DNA of 64,000 nt from an uncultured Chitinophagaceae bacterium (GTDB lineage Bacteria > Bacteroidota > Bacteroidia > Chitinophagales > Chitinophagaceae), in assembly GCA_937958995.1 (NCBI GenBank), contig CALGAP010000008.1, positions 124,001 to 188,000 on the forward strand, given 5' to 3'. The position numbers were made by a program, and so were the translations under genes. Positions 59,677 through 64,000 of the stretch are shown piece by piece (the stretch's first letter is position 1; each line of letters begins with the position of its first letter). A model generated the notes under the pieces. The model did no database searches and was not told where the DNA came from. It saw nothing but the letters and a program-made list of their open reading frames with translations.

Positions 59677-62600
59677 CTAAGCCTTTCTGTATTTCTTAAA
59701 TCCGAGATAACGGGGTATCAATGGCCTGCCTTGAATAGCTCTCCAAATCCACATTATTAAGACTAATAAGAAGAAGAATGGTCCGGTAAAGCCCAGCAGC
59801 GCTACCCACTTGGTGCCGTAGAACTTGCTCATTGGCCTGCGCAGTCTTTCTGCGATAAGGTACATGGATGGTACCAGCAGCAGTGTCATAAAGAATGCGA
59901 ATACCAAACCAAAGATCAGCGTCCACGACAGCGGTCCCCAGAACACCACGCTATCACCTCCGAAGAAGATATGGGGATTGAAACTCTCGAACAGCGTTAC
60001 CCAGTTGATATTAAGACCCACTGCCAGGGGCAACAGACCTAATATTGTGGCTACCGCTGTAAGCAATACGGGTATGATACGAATCTTACCACCCTGTATG
60101 ATGGCTTCCTTGGTGCGCATACCACGACCTCGCAGCTCATCGGTAAATTCAATCAGGAGGATCGCGTTTTTCACCACTATACCCGCCAATCCCACTATAC
60201 CAAGCGCCACCATGATGGTTGGCATCTTCATACCTGTGAGCGTGAAGCCGAAGAGCACACCGATTACGCTGAAGAATATTTCGTTCAGTACGATGAACGG
60301 TTTGCTCAGCGAGTTAAACTGCAGCACCAGTATGCCGAAGATCATACCCAAGGCAATGATCAGCGCGGTACCGAGGAAACTGAGTGATTCCTCCTGCTCT
60401 TCCTGCTGACCGGTCTGGCGAATAATGATATTGCTGGGTTTGCCTTTGAACCTGTTGATGGCTTGTGCCACTTTCAGGTTTACCTGGTTGGGATCGTATC
60501 CATCTATCAGGTTTGAGTAGATGGTGATCATCCTTTTCAGGTTTTTACGTTTCACACCACCCAGCGTATTGTTATAATCGATCTTCACCAGGCTGCTGAT
60601 GGGCACCTGCCTTATTTCGCCGGTGGCGGCGCGATAAGTGATGGTCATATTGCGCAGGTCGGCGATGTTGTTGCGCAGTTTTTCATCGTACCTGATCTGT
60701 ATCTTGTATTCATCTTCGCCTTCTTTTAGTTTGCTGGCCTCCCTTCCAAACAATGCCGTACGCAATTCAAAACCGATCTGCCTGGTGCTTAAGCCTTCGC
60801 GGTTGGCGCGCTCGCGGTCTATGGTGAGCGCCAGCTCGGGCTTGGTAACGTCCACGTCGAACTTCAAACCATCGATTCCTTCAATGTTTTGTTCGTCGAG
60901 GTAGTTCTTCAGATTCACCGCGGTATTGATGATGTCGTCAAAATCTTCACCCACTACTTCAATATTCACGGGCGCTCCGGCAGCAGGACCGTTTTGTTCA
61001 CTGGCAATACTGATCTCTGCACCGGGAATCTGCGTAATTGCCTTGCGCAGGCTGTCGCCGATGGCCGCCGTGCTCACACCATTTCTTTTTTCATACTCCA
61101 CAAATGAGATCTGGATGCGGCCCAGGTGCGGCTGCGTACCCTGTTCGCCACTGAAAGGATCGGTAGCACCCACCGCTACGTTGGAAATTACGGACTCCAC
61201 CACGGGGTTGTTTTCACCCAAAACCTGGAACACTTTATTTTCCAGCTGACGGGTAAGACTATCCGTATATTCAGTTCTTGTACCAACCGGCAGTTTCAGG
61301 TATACATATATAATGCCCGGGTCGCCGGTGGGGAAGAATTCAGTCTTGGTTCTTCCGGTAACTGCAGATACATATAAGCCAGCCGATACCAGTATAAACA
61401 ATCCAAACACGGAAGCTACCAGCCAGCCGGGGCGGTTTTTGGCGAGCGCCCAGCGCAATGCTTTTTCATAACTATGCATCAGCTTCGGCAATACTTTACG
61501 CTGGAATCCATGTATCACATCGGTCAGCACATAGCGGTTGAACACGATCAGCGCCGCCAGCACCAGCATGAAGTTGCCAAAACCACGCGCCTGGAAGAGG
61601 TGAAACAACAGGCCAAAACCCACAATTATCCAGAAATATCGCTTCCTGAAAATGGCACTCTTCTTTTCGGGCGACGGGTAGTACTCCGGCTTCATGAACG
61701 ATACCGCAAATACCGGGTTGATGAGGAAGGCTACCACCAGCGAAGCCGACAGTGTAAGTATCAGCACGATCGGCAGGTAAATCATGAACTTACCGATGAT
61801 ACCCGGCCAGAACAATAAGGGGAAGAATGGCGCCAGCGTAGTGACCGTACCCGAAAGCACGGGCACAAACACTTCACCCGCCGCCTCTTTGGCCGCCCGC
61901 ACCACAGGCACACGACCATTAGCAAATATGCGGTGCGTGTTTTCAATCACCACTATGGCATCATCAACGATGATACCGAGACCAAACAACAAGCCAAACA
62001 GCACAATGAAGTTGAGCGTGATATTAGTCCCCGAGAATGCTTCTGCCCATGGTATAAACAGAAAGGCAATGAACACACTTAGCGGCACACTCAGCGCCAC
62101 GAAGAAGGCATTGTTCACACCCATAAAGAACATCAGTACGATCAATACCAGCAAAAAGCCGATAACAATGGTATTGATCAGTTCTCTGAAAGATGTTTCG
62201 GTGGGTATGCTCTGGTCGCCGGTAAAGGTAATGTTCAGTTTGTCGGGCGGAGGCAATTCACCGCTTTCCTGCATTTCGGCTACAATGGCTTTTACCTTTT
62301 GTGAAGTCTCAATCAGGTTTTCACCGGCCCGTTTAATGATCTGGAGCGTGATCACGTCCTTACCATTAATGCGACTATAGCTCTCTTTCTCTTTGATTGT
62401 ATCAACAACGCGGGCGATATCTTTCAGGTAAATAGACTGTCCGTGAATGTTTTTCACCACTATCTGCTCAATTTCCTTGGCTGCAGTGAACTGACCTTTT
62501 ACCTGCAAAGTAGGCTGTGTGATCGCCAGTTTCACATTGCCCGCACTTAAGTCGACGTTCTCGCTTTCAATGGCCTGGGCAATATCGTTAAAGGTGACAC

Positions 62601-63231
62601 CCGCCGCTTCCATTTTGAATTTGTCCACGTTCACCTGTATCTCCCTCTCGGGGGCACCGGCAATCTGCGCTTTGTTCACTTCCGGCAGTTCTTCAAAGCG
62701 ATCCTGCAGGTCTTCCGCATATTTCTTCAACGTAAGATCGTCGTAGTTACCGCTTACGTTTACGAACATGATAGGGAAGTCGGAAAAAGCCACCTCGGTG
62801 ATGGTGGGCTCTTCCGTGAGATCAGTAGGCAGGTCCGACCGCGCTCTGTCTACCGCGTCTTTTACCTTTTGCTTTGCCACCTCTACTTCCACGTCTGTCT
62901 CAAACTCTACCAGGATGCTGCTGAAATCCTGTATGGAAGTACTCTTGATATTGCGGATACGTGCCCCGGTAATGGCTTTTATTTCTTTTTCTATTGGGCG
63001 CGTCACCAGGTTCTCCATGTCTTTGGGAGAAGTACCGGCGTATATCGTGTTCACAAACACCTGCGGCATCACGATATCAGGAAACGACTCCTTCGGCAGC
63101 GATATAAATATGCTCATACCCCACAGCGTAATGGCAATGGTTGCCACATAGGCCACCGTAATGTGATCGATGACCCAGCTGGTGGGTTTGAACTCTTTGA
63201 ATTTTTCAACAATCTTATTTTTGATACTCAT
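59677..63231 (-). CDS. RND-family efflux permease
   Basis: A 1184-residue inner-membrane pump of the AcrB/HAE-like RND superfamily. TM1 at about 26-45, first periplasmic porter loop, TM helices 2-6 with the proton-relay segment GLGIIVDDAIVVIENTHR in TM4, an insertion with two extra hydrophobic stretches around residues 530-570 not seen in AcrB, a second porter loop, and TM8-12 ending in a short extra C-terminal hydrophobic hairpin. It exports drugs, dyes or metabolites; substrates are not readable. It sits 17 bases downstream of its adaptor gene on the same strand. Confidence 0.94.
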   Translation of the reverse strand: MSIKNKIVEKFKEFKPTSWVIDHITVAYVATIAITLWGMSIFISLPKESFPDIVMPQVFVNTIYAGTSPKDMENLVTRPIEKEIKAITGARIRNIKSTSIQDFSSILVEFETDVEVEVAKQKVKDAVDRARSDLPTDLTEEPTITEVAFSDFPIMFVNVSGNYDDLTLKKYAEDLQDRFEELPEVNKAQIAGAPEREIQVNVDKFKMEAAGVTFNDIAQAIESENVDLSAGNVKLAITQPTLQVKGQFTAAKEIEQIVVKNIHGQSIYLKDIARVVDTIKEKESYSRINGKDVITLQIIKRAGENLIETSQKVKAIVAEMQESGELPPPDKLNITFTGDQSIPTETSFRELINTIVIGFLLVLIVLMFFMGVNNAFFVALSVPLSVFIAFLFIPWAEAFSGTNITLNFIVLFGLLFGLGIIVDDAIVVIENTHRIFANGRVPVVRAAKEAAGEVFVPVLSGTVTTLAPFFPLLFWPGIIGKFMIYLPIVLILTLSASLVVAFLINPVFAVSFMKPEYYPSPEKKSAIFRKRYFWIIVGFGLLFHLFQARGFGNFMLVLAALIVFNRYVLTDVIHGFQRKVLPKLMHSYEKALRWALAKNRPGWLVASVFGLFILVSAGLYVSAVTGRTKTEFFPTGDPGIIYVYLKLPVGTRTEYTDSLTRQLENKVFQVLGENNPVVESVISNVAVGATDPFSGEQGTQPHLGRIQISFVEYEKRNGVSTAAIGDSLRKAITQIPGAEISIASEQNGPAAGAPVNIEVVGEDFDDIINTAVNLKNYLDEQNIEGIDGLKFDVDVTKPELALTIDRERANREGLSTRQIGFELRTALFGREASKLKEGEDEYKIQIRYDEKLRNNIADLRNMTITYRAATGEIRQVPISSLVKIDYNNTLGGVKRKNLKRMITIYSNLIDGYDPNQVNLKVAQAINRFKGKPSNIIIRQTGQQEEQEESLSFLGTALIIALGMIFGILVLQFNSLSKPFIVLNEIFFSVIGVLFGFTLTGMKMPTIMVALGIVGLAGIVVKNAILLIEFTDELRGRGMRTKEAIIQGGKIRIIPVLLTAVATILGLLPLAVGLNINWVTLFESFNPHIFFGGDSVVFWGPLSWTLIFGLVFAFFMTLLLVPSMYLIAERLRRPMSKFYGTKWVALLGFTGPFFFLLVLIMWIWRAIQGRPLIPRYLGFKKYRKA

Positions 63232-63248
63232 GACTACTTCTTTAGTTC

Positions 63249-64000
63249 TTATTTAGCAGCTGTAGTTACTATCTGTCCTTCGTATAAACCCTGGTATCCC
63301 TGTGTGATCAGTTGGTCACCGGCGGCCAGACCTGATTTTATTTCAATCTGCTCGCCATACACTTGTCCCACTTCCACCTGCTTTTTCACTGCCACATTTC
63401 TGCCCCTTTCCTGTCCGAGTACGTACACATATTTTCCATTCTGGTCTGTCTGCACAGTACGCATCGGCACCACAATGGTATTGTTGGTCTGGTAATCGAG
63501 CAGTTTTACAATTGCTACCAGGTTGGGCTTAATATTTGGCGCAACCGGAATTTTTGCCTCTGCTTCAAACACACGCGAAGTGGGATTGATGGTCTGGCTG
63601 ATGTAAGAAATTGTTGAATTGAAAGTCTTACCCACATCGGGCACTTCCACTACCACAGGCGTACCGCGGTTAATATGGGGCAGGTAATTTTCGGGGACGC
63701 CTACCCGCACTTTCAGGTCGCTGGGGTTTACGATCTTAATACCAGCTACTGTAGCGGTGGCCGAGCTGAAAGCCTCACCCACCCTGATATTTACCTGGTC
63801 TACTACTCCTGATACTTCTGCGGTGACATTGGTATAACTAATCTGTTCATTCAGCAGGTCAATCTGTTTCTGCTGGTTGTCAACAGCATTTTTGGCGGCA
63901 ATCAATTCCACCTCTGTTCCAATCTTCTGATCCCAAAGATTTTTTCTTCGCTGATAGATATCCTTCAAATAATCCAGTTGAATTTTTGCCTGTTCCAGTT
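63249..64000 (-). CDS. RND efflux periplasmic adaptor (membrane fusion protein), N-terminal part outside the window
   Basis: The last 250 residues of a HlyD/AcrA-type adaptor. The reading frame is open to the window edge (LEQAKIQLDYLKDIYQRR at its boundary), so the start lies beyond 64000. Visible are the end of the alpha-hairpin coiled coil, the return half of the lipoyl domain (VTAEVSGVVDQVNIRVGEAF), the beta-barrel and the membrane-proximal domain. It links the RND permease to an outer-membrane TolC-like channel, which is not in the window. Confidence 0.93.
   Translation of the reverse strand, partial: LEQAKIQLDYLKDIYQRRKNLWDQKIGTEVELIAAKNAVDNQQKQIDLLNEQISYTNVTAEVSGVVDQVNIRVGEAFSSATATVAGIKIVNPSDLKVRVGVPENYLPHINRGTPVVVEVPDVGKTFNSTISYISQTINPTSRVFEAEAKIPVAPNIKPNLVAIVKLLDYQTNNTIVVPMRTVQTDQNGKYVYVLGQERGRNVAVKKQVEVGQVYGEQIEIKSGLAAGDQLITQGYQGLYEGQIVTTAAK

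Overview
This window reads as chromosomal DNA of a member of the Bacteroidota, most likely the Chitinophagaceae or a close relative. The evidence is the gene content and order: gldD-gldE-ssb-mutY followed by an HU-type protein, a TPR protein and an RNase E/G gene; a SusC/SusD pair; a carbamoyl-phosphate synthase large subunit ending where the allosteric domain would begin; HisKA_3 histidine kinases paired with LuxR-type regulators; and promoters of the TTTG-N19/20-TAnnTTTG type, the pattern of the Bacteroidota housekeeping sigma factor. Many starts are best read as TTG and clear Shine-Dalgarno motifs are rare, which also fits this phylum. I found no rRNA, tRNA, CRISPR array, insertion sequence or prophage.

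Layout. 1-3.8 kb: minus-strand rsfS, ftsH, a LutC-like LUD gene and a gamma-glutamylcyclotransferase-like gene. 3.8-6.9 kb: birA, convergent with a compact operon of four envelope genes (CX4CH cytochrome-like lipoprotein, OB-fold membrane protein, YceI, DUF5777 barrel). 7-16 kb: a TPR protein, a propeller-type sensor kinase with its LuxR regulator, a secreted GIN-like protein, a Bcp peroxiredoxin and an M23 peptidase. 16.4-21.5 kb (plus): a small membrane protein with its own terminator, carB, a DinB-like gene and a second kinase/regulator pair. 22-23.4 kb: a multi-pass membrane protein and a small cytosolic protein, both of unknown function. 24-27.6 kb: comEC and purH. 27.8-31.2 kb: DUF3109, LutB and a polysaccharide deacetylase-like gene, the last two coupled by a TGATG overlap. 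31.2-36.8 kb: TPR membrane protein, gldD, gldE, ssb, mutY. 37-40.1 kb: HU, TPR, a 31-residue strongly basic protein, rng. 40.4-46.6 kb: a SusC/SusD/lipoprotein operon and a YugP-type zinc peptidase. 47-55.6 kb (plus): radA, comF, a beta-helix lipoprotein, glutathione peroxidase, DNA polymerase III delta', a PSP1/RicT-like protein, an alpha/beta hydrolase and a BaxI_1 membrane protein. 55.6-64 kb: an AIM24-like protein, an M16 peptidase, and an RND efflux permease with its adaptor, which runs off the window.

Most genes are housekeeping or well-known Bacteroidota families. The less explained material is the four-gene cytochrome/OB/YceI/DUF5777 operon, the unknown pair at 22-23.4 kb, the basic micro-protein at 38.3 kb, the folded rng leader, and three intergenic stretches with strong intrinsic terminators but no annotated gene upstream of them (about 12.9-13.1, 23.6-23.8 and 46.87-46.96 kb), which could encode small RNAs or micro-proteins. 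All names come from reading motifs by eye; no database search was run.
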